NCBI GenBank assembly: GCA_024644125.1
Contig: JAHELQ010000337.1
Coordinates: 1-6,299, forward strand
Source of the DNA: Candidatus Aminicenantota bacterium
GTDB lineage: Bacteria; Acidobacteriota; Aminicenantia; UBA2199
Direction of reading: 5' to 3'
Length of the DNA stretch: 6,299 nucleotides
Below the pieces are notes generated by a model that saw only the letters and a list, made by a program, of their open reading frames with translations, was not told the origin of the DNA and searched no databases. The translations under genes and the position numbers were made by a program. Shown here piece after piece: positions 1 to 6,299 of this stretch; positions within the stretch are counted from its first letter, which is position 1, and every line of letters starts with the position of its first letter.

Positions 1-1557
1 TGGTACTTTTTCCGGGTTGGGGTAAAAACTGAAGCCGCACCAAAAACGGGCGTTATCGATACCGGTCCTCTGGAGAAAAGCCGAATCCATGCGGAAATCC
101 TTGCCAATGTGTTCGATCGCCGCCATCAACGCCAGCGGTTTGGTGTAATAGAGATACATGAAGTTGATATTGGAGCTATCGCTTCCATCGACATCCGCAT
201 CTTCGCCGGTATCGGTCCAACTGTTCAACACAGAAAAGTTCAAACGTTGGTTTTTCGACACGCGGTACTGGGCGTCGGCGCCGGCGACGCGATTGTAGGT
301 ACCGGCAAATTCATTGCCACTGTATAAAAATCCCAGGTAATTGTCTTTGCCGAGACTGTATTTGCCCCGCGCGATGCCGAAAAAAGCCTGTTTGCCTTCA
401 TGGGGATTTTGCTCCGCGCCTATCCACGGTTGACCGGGCAACTCGTCGCCGGCGCTGAGAATTCCCAGCGACGTTTTACCAATGGTTCCGGTCAATTTAG
501 CCCCCCATTGGGGATCCACAATTTGGCGGGTGTAGACCGGATGGGATAGATAGCCGTAAGGCATGGTGAAAAAGCTGAAAATATCGGCGCCTTCCATGAA
601 GAATGGCCGTTTTTCACTATAAAACACAGGATACCTCCGGTTCACCAACACCTGGAAGGCATCGCTCTCCACCTGGCTGAAATCGGGATTTACCGTTACA
701 TCCAGAGTCATGGAAGAGGTCAATCCATATTTAAAACCGATTCCCCAATCAGTGTATGTTTCGGGATCGGTCCATCGGTCCGGGGTGACACGGCTGAGAT
801 TGCGGCTATAGGTCACGCTGGGAAGCAATTCTAGTTTGACGGTTTCCTCCAGCTTTTTGAACGCCAGCGTGGCTTGCGAATTGAATACCCCTTGCCCCGG
901 TTTGATATCCGGCCAGGAACCTGTGAATCCCTTGCGGCTTACCTTCCGCAAGAACACAACCCCCATGGAGACCTCTTTGCCGCTCTTGAAGGTGATGCTC
1001 TTCAAGGGAACGCAAATCTCCACCTCGTACCCCTCCGGGGTGACGCGACCGGCGCTTTGCCATACAAAATCGGGCGAGACATCCCCGCCGTTGACCGCGG
1101 ATTTGAGAATGTCCCCCTGGATACCGTTGGGATTGACATAAAACTCGTAAGCCGATTGTTTATTCCCTGTGGTATCGAGGGAAAGCCCGATCCAATCATC
1201 GCTAAACATTTTATCCCGCTTGGCGATGGAGGTTTTGATTCTTTCCGGCTCCGGATCGAGACAGCGGAAGGCGAAATAGATGTTTTTCTTGTCGTACGCC
1301 GTCCAGATCAACGTGCGGGCCGGCAACACCTCGCCATACATCGGATCATAGGTGATAAAATCATTTGCCAGGGGAGCTCCCTGCCAGGCCTCGTCGTTCA
1401 ACACTCCATCGATCACCGGTTTTTGCGCCAAGTGTGGCGGATGCAAAACCCGGCCGCCGCTTTCCGAATCCTGGGCGGCCAAATGATAAGCGCCCCAAAT
1501 TCCGGTTAAAAATACCAACATTAAATTTAATACCAGATTACACACGTTTCGTTTCAT
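1..1557 (-). CDS. DUF5916 family outer-membrane protein with CBM9-like N-terminal domain (partial, C-terminus off the window)
   Basis: The frame is open from ATG at 1557 to the window edge, giving 519 codons with no stop. Residues 1-28 form a signal peptide: a basic start (MKRN), a hydrophobic stretch, and a likely signal peptidase I site around LAA-Q at 26-29. Residues about 38-225 resemble the carbohydrate-binding family 9-like fold that precedes DUF5916 domains, with the typical opening KPVIDGVLNDEAW (46-58). From about residue 240 the sequence has the alternating aromatic/polar pattern of beta strands. It carries the family hallmarks VNPDFSQVESD (289-299) and EKRPFFMEGADIF (315-327). Family members usually have some 700-900 residues, so roughly a third or more is missing. 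The ATG is chosen for its ribosome binding site and because the signal peptide begins there. The protein probably sits in the outer membrane. Its substrate is unknown. The N-terminal domain suggests, but does not prove, glycan binding. It lies 92 bases downstream of the NRPS gene on the same strand, so co-transcription is possible. Confidence 0.88.
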   Translation of the reverse strand, partial: MKRNVCNLVLNLMLVFLTGIWGAYHLAAQDSESGGRVLHPPHLAQKPVIDGVLNDEAWQGAPLANDFITYDPMYGEVLPARTLIWTAYDKKNIYFAFRCLDPEPERIKTSIAKRDKMFSDDWIGLSLDTTGNKQSAYEFYVNPNGIQGDILKSAVNGGDVSPDFVWQSAGRVTPEGYEVEICVPLKSITFKSGKEVSMGVVFLRKVSRKGFTGSWPDIKPGQGVFNSQATLAFKKLEETVKLELLPSVTYSRNLSRVTPDRWTDPETYTDWGIGFKYGLTSSMTLDVTVNPDFSQVESDAFQVLVNRRYPVFYSEKRPFFMEGADIFSFFTMPYGYLSHPVYTRQIVDPQWGAKLTGTIGKTSLGILSAGDELPGQPWIGAEQNPHEGKQAFFGIARGKYSLGKDNYLGFLYSGNEFAGTYNRVAGADAQYRVSKNQRLNFSVLNSWTDTGEDADVDGSDSSNINFMYLYYTKPLALMAAIEHIGKDFRMDSAFLQRTGIDNARFWCGFSFYPNPEKVP

Positions 1558-1649
1558 GGTTCTCCCTTGATTTTTATACAGCTAATAATTGTCTCACTTC
1601 CAATATAGTTTTCTAAATGCCGAATCATCATTTTAATAGTTTTTTGTTT
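1558..1649 (-). other. AT-rich intergenic gap between the NRPS and DUF5916 genes
   Basis: These 92 bases separate the NRPS stop codon from the DUF5916 start. They are clearly richer in A and T than the flanking genes. I see no GC-rich hairpin followed by a T tract that would act as an intrinsic terminator for the NRPS. AT-rich hexamers such as TATAAA (1578-1573) and TATATT (1607-1602, minus strand) could be -10 elements. Neither has a convincing -35 partner, and a start from TATAAA would fall inside the ribosome binding site. Read-through from the NRPS, or a weak internal promoter, are both possible. Confidence 0.5.
1562..1568 (-). promoter_or_regulatory. Ribosome binding site of the DUF5916 gene
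   Basis: The minus strand reads AAGGGAG here, four bases before the ATG at 1557. It is a strong Shine-Dalgarno match and supports this start codon. Confidence 0.75.
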
Positions 1650-4600
1650 TTATTTCAAATTATATCCAGAATTCGACATGGCCCCTGACAACATGTCCGC
1701 GAACAATCCGGCGGTCTGTTCCAGATAGGGCGTTTTTAACATCGAATAATGATCGCCATCGGTATAACTGGCCAGAACCTTTTGTTTGCAGTAGCTATGC
1801 CACGCGGTTTCATAAGATTTTCCGGAGATGACCGAACCGATGTAAAAGATAGGAGTCTCTACTTTAAAAGTTGGAACATAGCGTGTCCTCGCCGTGATCA
1901 AGGCGCGGGCGCGATTGATCAGACTGAGAGCCCGTAGCGCCGGTAGTTCTTGAAAGCCGGGCACAAGGAGCCGGATTTCCTCAGGAAGCCATTGGAGAAT
2001 ATCTTCGGAACTATAATGTTGTTCGATATAGGCGGCGACGCGATTCCAGGCTTCATCGGGAGTCGATGCGCCCTCCAGCAGCGCTGGCCCCCCTCCATCC
2101 GGCATGAAATGAAGCAACGCCTCCCGTTCTGTCTCCATCGAGAACAATGGCTGCCGGTGTCCAGTCAAAAGGTCCGGCCCCGGAGCGTCCATCAAAGCGA
2201 CAAACAACGGTCGCTCCCCTATTTTCTCCAATTGAGCGGCGCACTCGAAGGCGACGGTTCCTCCAAGAGACCAGCCGCCCAAAAGGTACGGTCCTCGAGG
2301 TTGAATACTTCGAATCGACCGGAGATAATCGGACGCCAATTCCTCGATAGTGGTGTTTACCGGAGCAAGGCCCGGTAGCGGGTCTGCCTGGATACCAAAG
2401 CATTCGATTGTTTGGGGAAGATAGGCCGCCATGCCGGCGTAACACTCCACAGTTCCGCTACCGTCATGGAATAAGAAGAGTTTGGAGTTCCGGCCCTCCC
2501 CTTTTTTGAGTAGAACGGACCGATCCGGGAGCGATCCCTCCGTTCGCGATAGCTGATCGTCAATATACCGCGCCAGGTTTCTGATGGTTGTATCCTTGAA
2601 CATTTCAATCAACGGCACCCGCAGAGAGAAGTCCCGTTCGATTCCCGATACCACACCGGCGGCTTTCAACGAGTGGCCGCCCAGGCTGAAGAAACGCTGC
2701 CGAACACCGATGCTCTCCTCGGGAATTCCCAATACCGCCGACCAAATGGAGCAAATCCGCCGTTCTGTGTCATTCTCCGGTGGAGAGTACTCTTCGGCGG
2801 CGACGGGAACCGGTCGAGGCAACGCCTTGCGGTCCGTCTTGCCGCTGGAGGTGAGGGGCAACTCCAGAAGAGGAACGACAAACGACGGAATCATGTAACC
2901 GGGAAGCCGGTCTTTCAAACCGGCGAGAAGGTCTTCGACCAATGATTCAACGCTGCGCCATTGATTTACGGCGCCATCTTTTTTTGCCGCCGCCGGTACA
3001 GGCCTGTAATCAGCGCGCCGGGCATACAAATTGTAGAGGCTTGAATTGCCGAGGTCCTGGTCGATGGAGACTGCGAAACCGTGGCATTCCAGCATCTCGA
3101 CGATCCACCGGAGCCGGTTGTCACTATCGTGAACTTCCATCGTTACCTGCCGAATTTTTTGCCAATCGCAGTCTTCGATCCGCCGTAGCGCCTCCACCTC
3201 CGCTTTTTCGATATCGATTTTGAGCAGATCGACGATCTGGAGACCGAGTTCACGGATGATGCCTGAGATAGTTTTCATGGGACATAAAAACTGGCGGCTC
3301 TGCAAGCGTTCTTCCAACAGATCCTGGATTTGCTCCGGCGTGAGAGACTCTGTCAAATAGGATTTTACAGCCTCGATTTCCTGTTCCCGGTCTGCGTAGG
3401 CCCCCGATAGAATTGTGGCGTGCGGATAAAAGCTGATGGGAAACTCGCCCTCCACGGAAGAGATCCCGAAGTTATAGGTCTGGATGGTGGGATTGTATAC
3501 AAAAGTATTGAGCTTCAAGAGATCGTACACCGGCGGCGCCGGTTCGAAGGCATAAATTTTGGCTGTGGGACAGAGGTTGTCGATAAATAGGGAGAACACG
3601 CCGATATTGGCGCCGCAGTCCAGCACTACCGCATCTTCCGGCAATGTGATACCGTGCCGCATATAAATGTTATTGGTAAAAATCTCGTCGTACATAAACT
3701 CGGTTTCAGTCCGGTTCAAGTAGAACACCGACATACCGTTATCCCAGCGGCACCGTTTGTTGCCTGCCGATTCAGCGGCGCCGCCAATCTCCAGCAGGCG
3801 GCGGACTACCGGAGCTTCGCGTTCGTCCGGCACAATATAGGCAACCAGGGATATGTCCTGGTTCTGGTCGGCGCGCGCCACGGCGACAGTATCCCTGATC
3901 GCGGGAAACTCTTTGATGATTGCCTCGATTTCCCCCAATTCAATTCTGTTCCCCCGCACTTTGACTTGAAAATCGGCGCGTCCTAAAAACTCGATATTGC
4001 CATCCGGTAGAAACCGCGCCAGATCACCGGTTTTATACATAATGCCTGAAACCGAGAAAGGATCGGGTACAAACGATGAGGCGGTCAGCTCTGGCCGGTT
4101 CAAATACCCCATCGCCAATCCCACGCCGGCGATATACAGCTCTCCCGCAAGGCCGTAGGGAACAATGCGGAGGTTTCGATCCAGCGTCAACAACCGCGTA
4201 TTGTCGATCGGTTTTCCGATAGGAACCGTGTCTCCCCTATCGCCTGCGGGGCAATTGAAGTAGGAGACATCCACCGTCGCCTCTGTGGGACCATAAAGAT
4301 TCGCCAATCTGGTATTCCCGCCGGGAAACAAAACGTAGAACCGGCGCGCCGCTATCGGAGCCAGGGCTTCGCCGGAGGCGAACACGCGTTCGAGAGAATG
4401 ACCTTCCCCAATCTCCCGGTTATTTTCCAGGGCGTCTAAAAACACGTTGAGGAGGGAGGGCACAAAATGGACAACTGTGACGCCGAAGCGAACGATAGCA
4501 TCCCATAGAGAAAATGGATCTTTTTCCTGCCCCGGAGGCAAGAAGTAAAGAGAGGCCCCCTGGAAACTCCACCAGAACAACTCCCAGACGCTGACGTCAA

Positions 4601-5129
4601 AATCATAGGGAGTTTTTTGTAAAATCCTGTCCCCTTCGCCGATGGGATATTGGGATTGCATCCAGTGCAAGCGGTTCAAAACGGAACGGTGACGGATCAT
4701 CACCCCTTTGGGAACGCCGGTGGAACCGGAGGTATAGATCACATATGCCGGAGCCAGGGAATCTCTGTGCACCGAAACAAAATTCGAATGGCGGGCCTGG
4801 GAATCGAATGTCGTCATATCGACGATATTCAATTCTCCGCTAACATTGTCATAATTGCCCGCTTCGTTGCCCGCCACAAGCAGCCAACGGGCCGCGCTGT
4901 CCTTGAGGGAAAACCGGTTCCGGGGCCGCGGTTTTTGTGGATCTAGCGGCAGATAGGCTGCCCCGCTATGGAGAATGCCGAGTATCCCGGATATCATATG
5001 GAATGACCGCTCGACCATGATAGCCGCAATGGAACCGGCGCCGGCCCCAGTCCGCCGCAAACATTCCGCCACCACATCCATTCGTTCCCCCAGACAGCGG
5101 TACGAGAACCACTGGTCGCGAACTCCCAC
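1650..5129 (-). CDS. NRPS terminal module, downstream frame: adenylation-FkbM methyltransferase-adenylation-carrier-thioesterase
   Basis: The 1,159-residue frame ends at TAA (1652-1650). Numbered from the GTG at 5129, the domains are: adenylation core 1-445, with YTSGSTGVPKG (132-142), NLYGPTE (277-283) and YKTGDL (365-370); FkbM methyltransferase 447-705; adenylation C-terminal subdomain 706-772 with LPGYMIP and the catalytic Lys764; carrier 784-860 with Ser820 in LGGHS; thioesterase 881-1149. The GTG at 5129 is only the first possible start codon in this frame. It has no ribosome binding site and would remove the beginning of the adenylation domain. The frame is open back to about 5186, and similarity continues across the shift at 5147-5153 into the condensation domain. 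It is therefore the 3' part of one NRPS gene, about 1,549 visible residues once joined. The protein is cytoplasmic. It selects, methylates and adds the last residue, then releases the peptide. Confidence 0.93.
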   Translation of the reverse strand: MGVRDQWFSYRCLGERMDVVAECLRRTGAGAGSIAAIMVERSFHMISGILGILHSGAAYLPLDPQKPRPRNRFSLKDSAARWLLVAGNEAGNYDNVSGELNIVDMTTFDSQARHSNFVSVHRDSLAPAYVIYTSGSTGVPKGVMIRHRSVLNRLHWMQSQYPIGEGDRILQKTPYDFDVSVWELFWWSFQGASLYFLPPGQEKDPFSLWDAIVRFGVTVVHFVPSLLNVFLDALENNREIGEGHSLERVFASGEALAPIAARRFYVLFPGGNTRLANLYGPTEATVDVSYFNCPAGDRGDTVPIGKPIDNTRLLTLDRNLRIVPYGLAGELYIAGVGLAMGYLNRPELTASSFVPDPFSVSGIMYKTGDLARFLPDGNIEFLGRADFQVKVRGNRIELGEIEAIIKEFPAIRDTVAVARADQNQDISLVAYIVPDEREAPVVRRLLEIGGAAESAGNKRCRWDNGMSVFYLNRTETEFMYDEIFTNNIYMRHGITLPEDAVVLDCGANIGVFSLFIDNLCPTAKIYAFEPAPPVYDLLKLNTFVYNPTIQTYNFGISSVEGEFPISFYPHATILSGAYADREQEIEAVKSYLTESLTPEQIQDLLEERLQSRQFLCPMKTISGIIRELGLQIVDLLKIDIEKAEVEALRRIEDCDWQKIRQVTMEVHDSDNRLRWIVEMLECHGFAVSIDQDLGNSSLYNLYARRADYRPVPAAAKKDGAVNQWRSVESLVEDLLAGLKDRLPGYMIPSFVVPLLELPLTSSGKTDRKALPRPVPVAAEEYSPPENDTERRICSIWSAVLGIPEESIGVRQRFFSLGGHSLKAAGVVSGIERDFSLRVPLIEMFKDTTIRNLARYIDDQLSRTEGSLPDRSVLLKKGEGRNSKLFLFHDGSGTVECYAGMAAYLPQTIECFGIQADPLPGLAPVNTTIEELASDYLRSIRSIQPRGPYLLGGWSLGGTVAFECAAQLEKIGERPLFVALMDAPGPDLLTGHRQPLFSMETEREALLHFMPDGGGPALLEGASTPDEAWNRVAAYIEQHYSSEDILQWLPEEIRLLVPGFQELPALRALSLINRARALITARTRYVPTFKVETPIFYIGSVISGKSYETAWHSYCKQKVLASYTDGDHYSMLKTPYLEQTAGLFADMLSGAMSNSGYNLK
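1683..2489 (-). other. Type I thioesterase (TE) release domain
   Basis: This is an alpha/beta-hydrolase domain fused at the C-terminus. It starts with LFLFHDGSGTVECYAGMA, the strand and oxyanion-loop region typical of NRPS thioesterases. The nucleophile is Ser954 in GGWSLGG (codon 2270-2268), the acid is probably Asp981 in LMDAPGPD, and the base His1127 is in DGDHYSML (codon 1751-1749). The triad is complete. Its presence at the end of the gene marks the final module of the assembly line. Whether it hydrolyses or cyclises the peptide cannot be read from the sequence. Confidence 0.93.
2550..2780 (-). other. Peptidyl carrier (T/PCP) domain
   Basis: This is an acyl/peptidyl carrier four-helix domain of normal length with the phosphopantetheine attachment motif FFSLGGHSL. 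The modified Ser820 codon lies at 2672-2670. It holds the serine thioester for methylation and condensation, and then the full peptide for release by the adjoining thioesterase. Confidence 0.95.
2814..3014 (-). other. Adenylation domain C-terminal subdomain (motifs A9-A10)
   Basis: After the methyltransferase insertion, the mobile C-terminal lid of the A domain resumes with LKDRLPGYMIPSFVV (A9) and LTSSGKTDRKALPRP (A10). Lys764, in SGKTDRK, is the lysine that contacts ATP and the substrate carboxylate during adenylation. Its presence shows the split A domain is complete. Confidence 0.9.
3015..3791 (-). other. FkbM-family S-adenosylmethionine methyltransferase embedded in the adenylation domain
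   Basis: About 260 residues (447-705 from the GTG at 5129) interrupt the A domain between motifs A8 and A9. They contain a SAM-binding loop VLDCGANIGVF (502-512), an acidic residue after strand 2 in AFEPAPPVYDLLKLN (527-541), and the FkbM signature as VDLLKIDIEKAEVEAL (633-648). The common FkbM form is IDVEG; here EKAE replaces the Gly. A helical, charged segment (about 575-612) lies between the SAM core and the signature. All SAM-binding residues I can recognise are kept, so it is probably active. FkbM enzymes are mostly O-methyltransferases. Here the likely substrate is the side-chain hydroxyl of serine, though N-methylation is not excluded. Confidence 0.9.
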
Positions 5130-5257
5130 AGCCGTATTGTCGGGAACTTTTTTGCCCGGTTCATGAAAGCTCCGGTTATGGTTTGATCATGAGGGAAGGG
5201 ACGGCTGGTATCATTGAATTCATGCAGGATTTTCCTCTTCTCGTCGGCGGAGATGAG
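3795..5257 (-). other. Adenylation (A) domain core, motifs A1-A8, predicted to activate L-serine
   Basis: The core motifs are intact: SGAAYLPLD (A2), YVIYTSGSTGVPKG (A3, ATP phosphate loop), YDFDVSVWE (A4), NLYGPTE (A5), GELYIAGVGLAMGYL (A6), YKTGDL (A7), and FLGRADFQVKVRGNRIELGEIE (A8, residues 381-402). Aligned by eye to GrsA, the pocket residues are D178, V179, W182, H221, F250, S252, L278, V286, D287 and K764, numbered from the GTG at 5129. This reads DVWHFSLVDK, the code I recall for the serine-specific EntF. The domain uses ATP to form seryl-AMP and loads serine on the downstream carrier. The frame shift at 5147-5153 falls just after its first residues. Confidence 0.88.
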
Positions 5258-6299
5258 TTCGATCTCTTGCAAAGTCGCCTCCGGCGCCTGAAGCACAGCG
5301 TCGATAATTGTGCAAAAAAACGAAAAGAAGCGTTGTATCGTTGCGCGCTTGAAAAGTTTTGTGGAGTATTCGATCCCGCATACAAAACCATCGGGCCGTT
5401 GCATCAGACTAAACGTCACATCAAAACGGGAGACGAACCTCTCGAATTTGTGATTCACTACCTCCACCGCCTTCGAGTCTCCCCCATTCAAATGCGACTG
5501 GAACGCGAACATGACATCGAACAAAGGATTACGGCCGGTGTTTCTTGGAATGTCGATCTTTTCCAGCAACCGTTCGAAGCGGTAATCCTGGTTCTCGAAC
5601 GCCTCGATAGTCCGGAAGGTGGTTTCCTCCAGAAATTCCACAAAGGTTTTTGAAGCGAGGGGCCGGTTCCTCAATGGGAGAGTGTTGACAAGCATGCCGA
5701 AAAGCCCTTCAAGCTCCTGATTGCGGCGTCCCGACACCGGCGTCCCCACTACAATGTCCTCCTGGTCGCTCAACTTTGACAACAGAATGGTGAATATTGC
5801 CAGCAACACCAGGAATGGCGTTATATTACGGTCCGACGCCAGTTGCTCCACCTGAAGCCCCAGATGGGAGGGAACGTTCATATGGAGCAACGCGCCTGTA
5901 AAATCGGAAATCTGAGGACGGGGGAAATCCAGCGGCAATTCCAGCGCCGGGATGGAATCTTCGAATCGCCGAAGCCAGAACTCCTCTTGCCGTTGTTGTT
6001 CCCGCTGCATGGCGGGGCCCGCCAACCAGTTCAAATAATCGGTATAAGACGCCGCCGCCGGGGAAAGAGTCCGGCCCGAATACAGAAGCCCGAACTCCTT
6101 CACCAACAATGATAACGAATACCCGTCGCAGATGATATGGGGCATATCCACAATCACCAGATGATGGTGTGCGGCCAGACTGACCACCGCCGCCCGCAGA
6201 AGCGGCGGGGCGGATAAATCGAAGGGGCGGATGAACCGCTCGACCACATCCTTGACCAAACCGGAGTAGGCGTCGGTCAGAGGATCGAAGCCAGGATCG
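4994..6299 (-). CDS. NRPS terminal module, upstream frame: condensation domain and start of adenylation domain (5' partial, frameshifted)
   Basis: This frame enters the window already open: the first full codon is 6298-6296, and the TTG at 6259 is internal. It runs to TGA at 4996-4994. Codons down to 5153 encode most of a condensation domain, then the C-A linker and the first residues of an adenylation domain (ISADEKRKILHEFNDT, then the segment ending FMNRAKK). After the six-A run at 5153-5148 this frame gives about 50 residues unlike any adenylation domain. The expected sequence (VPDNTAVGVRDQW) continues in the -1 frame. The natural product is therefore almost certainly one polypeptide joined to the downstream reading frame. 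If the shift is real and unsuppressed, the product would be a truncated C-domain protein unable to activate an amino acid. The condensation domain couples the upstream peptidyl chain to the amino acid on this module's carrier. Confidence 0.9.
   Translation of the reverse strand, partial: DPGFDPLTDAYSGLVKDVVERFIRPFDLSAPPLLRAAVVSLAAHHHLVIVDMPHIICDGYSLSLLVKEFGLLYSGRTLSPAAASYTDYLNWLAGPAMQREQQRQEEFWLRRFEDSIPALELPLDFPRPQISDFTGALLHMNVPSHLGLQVEQLASDRNITPFLVLLAIFTILLSKLSDQEDIVVGTPVSGRRNQELEGLFGMLVNTLPLRNRPLASKTFVEFLEETTFRTIEAFENQDYRFERLLEKIDIPRNTGRNPLFDVMFAFQSHLNGGDSKAVEVVNHKFERFVSRFDVTFSLMQRPDGFVCGIEYSTKLFKRATIQRFFSFFCTIIDAVLQAPEATLQEIELISADEKRKILHEFNDTSRPFPHDQTITGAFMNRAKKFPTIRLWEFATSGSRTAVWGNEWMWWRNVCGGLGPAPVPLRLSWSSGHSI
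5147..5153 (-). other. Frame disruption at an A-AAA-AAG slippery heptamer
   Basis: The minus strand reads, in the upstream frame, GCA AAA AAG TTC CCG. The adenylation sequence continues only if read AAA AAA GTT CCC GAC AAT. The two frames join through a -1 shift at A-AAA-AAG (5153-5147), the same heptamer and phase as E. coli dnaX. Adding one A to the six-A run also restores the frame and gives R-A-K-K-V-P-D-N-T-A-V. Deletion of one A from AAA-AAA-G necessarily creates this phase, so the match does not by itself prove programmed frameshifting. I see no AGGAG-like stimulator at the dnaX distance; the nearest GGAG ends 16 bases upstream of the heptamer. Confidence 0.85.
5290..6298 (-). other. 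Condensation (C) domain, N-terminal part missing
   Basis: The visible part contains the later C-domain core motifs in order: RPFDLSAPPLLRAAV, the HHxxxDG active-site motif written as PHIICDG (6142-6122), YTDYLNWL, the GTPVSGRRNQELEGLFGML motif with VNTLPLR after it, ENQDYRFERLL, and GRNPLFDVMF. Roughly the first hundred residues lie beyond the window edge. The catalytic second His (6139-6137) and the Asp-Gly are present; the first His is Pro. It forms the peptide bond between the upstream carrier-bound chain and the residue on this module. I cannot tell the stereochemical subtype safely from this fragment. Confidence 0.92.

Noticed and set aside
874..1509. A 211-codon plus-strand open frame
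   Set aside because: It lies wholly antisense to the DUF5916 gene, whose frame shows a signal peptide and family motifs. The plus-strand translation shows no recognisable domain.
1573..1603. TTGGAA and TATAAA as a promoter for the DUF5916 gene
   Set aside because: The spacing is 19 bases, the -35 match is weak, and the predicted transcript start would fall within the ribosome binding site.
1620..1649. T-rich run after the NRPS stop as an intrinsic terminator
   Set aside because: No GC-rich inverted repeat precedes a T tract on the coding strand; the AT-richness alone does not make a terminator.
5127..5129. GTG as an independent start for a separate A-MT-T-TE gene
   Set aside because: No ribosome binding site precedes it, and the start would cut off the beginning of the A domain that is plainly encoded upstream in the shifted frame.
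5163..5178. GGAG followed by ATG on the minus strand (ATG at 5165-5163), resembling an internal translation start
   Set aside because: It lies in the upstream frame and would reach the same frame break within five codons, giving only a short peptide. It is ordinary coding sequence (F-M-N-R-A-K-K) in the A domain.
5183..5653. A 156-codon plus-strand open frame
   Set aside because: It is antisense to the condensation domain and shows no domain-like sequence. It results from the codon bias of the real gene.

Overview
The window (6,299 bases, moderate GC) holds two genes, both on the minus strand. Each runs off one edge. No gene on the plus strand is supported: the plus-strand open frames are shadows of these two genes.

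Reading in the direction of transcription, positions 6299 to 1650 encode the terminal module of a nonribosomal peptide synthetase (NRPS). Its order is condensation (C, 5' part outside the window), adenylation (A) core, an embedded FkbM-family methyltransferase, the adenylation C-terminal subdomain, a peptidyl carrier (T/PCP) and a type I thioesterase (TE), then a TAA stop. The A-domain pocket reads D-V-W-H-F-S-L-V-D-K, the code I know from the serine-activating EntF enzyme. An FkbM (normally O-) methyltransferase inside a serine A domain suggests a terminal O-methylserine, or less likely N-methylserine, in the peptide, which the TE then releases.

The NRPS reading frame is broken once, at the C/A junction (5147-5153). 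The coding strand there reads A-AAA-AAG in exactly the phase of the dnaX-type -1 frameshift heptamer. One extra A, or a -1 ribosomal slip, restores an uninterrupted A domain. A homopolymer sequencing error or a young mutation is the simplest explanation; programmed frameshifting is the more exciting but less likely one.

An AT-rich 92-base gap follows, then a good ribosome binding site and the start of a second gene (1557 to 1, 519 codons visible, C-terminus outside the window). It encodes a secreted protein with a signal peptide, a CBM9-like N-terminal domain and the start of a DUF5916 outer-membrane beta-barrel-like region. Its role next to the NRPS is unknown.

The DUF5916 protein, with its signal peptide and predicted barrel, points to a Gram-negative (diderm) bacterium. 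Such proteins are common in Bacteroidota, Acidobacteriota and Gemmatimonadota. The GC level and the megasynthase make an Acidobacteriota-like host plausible, but this is a weak inference.
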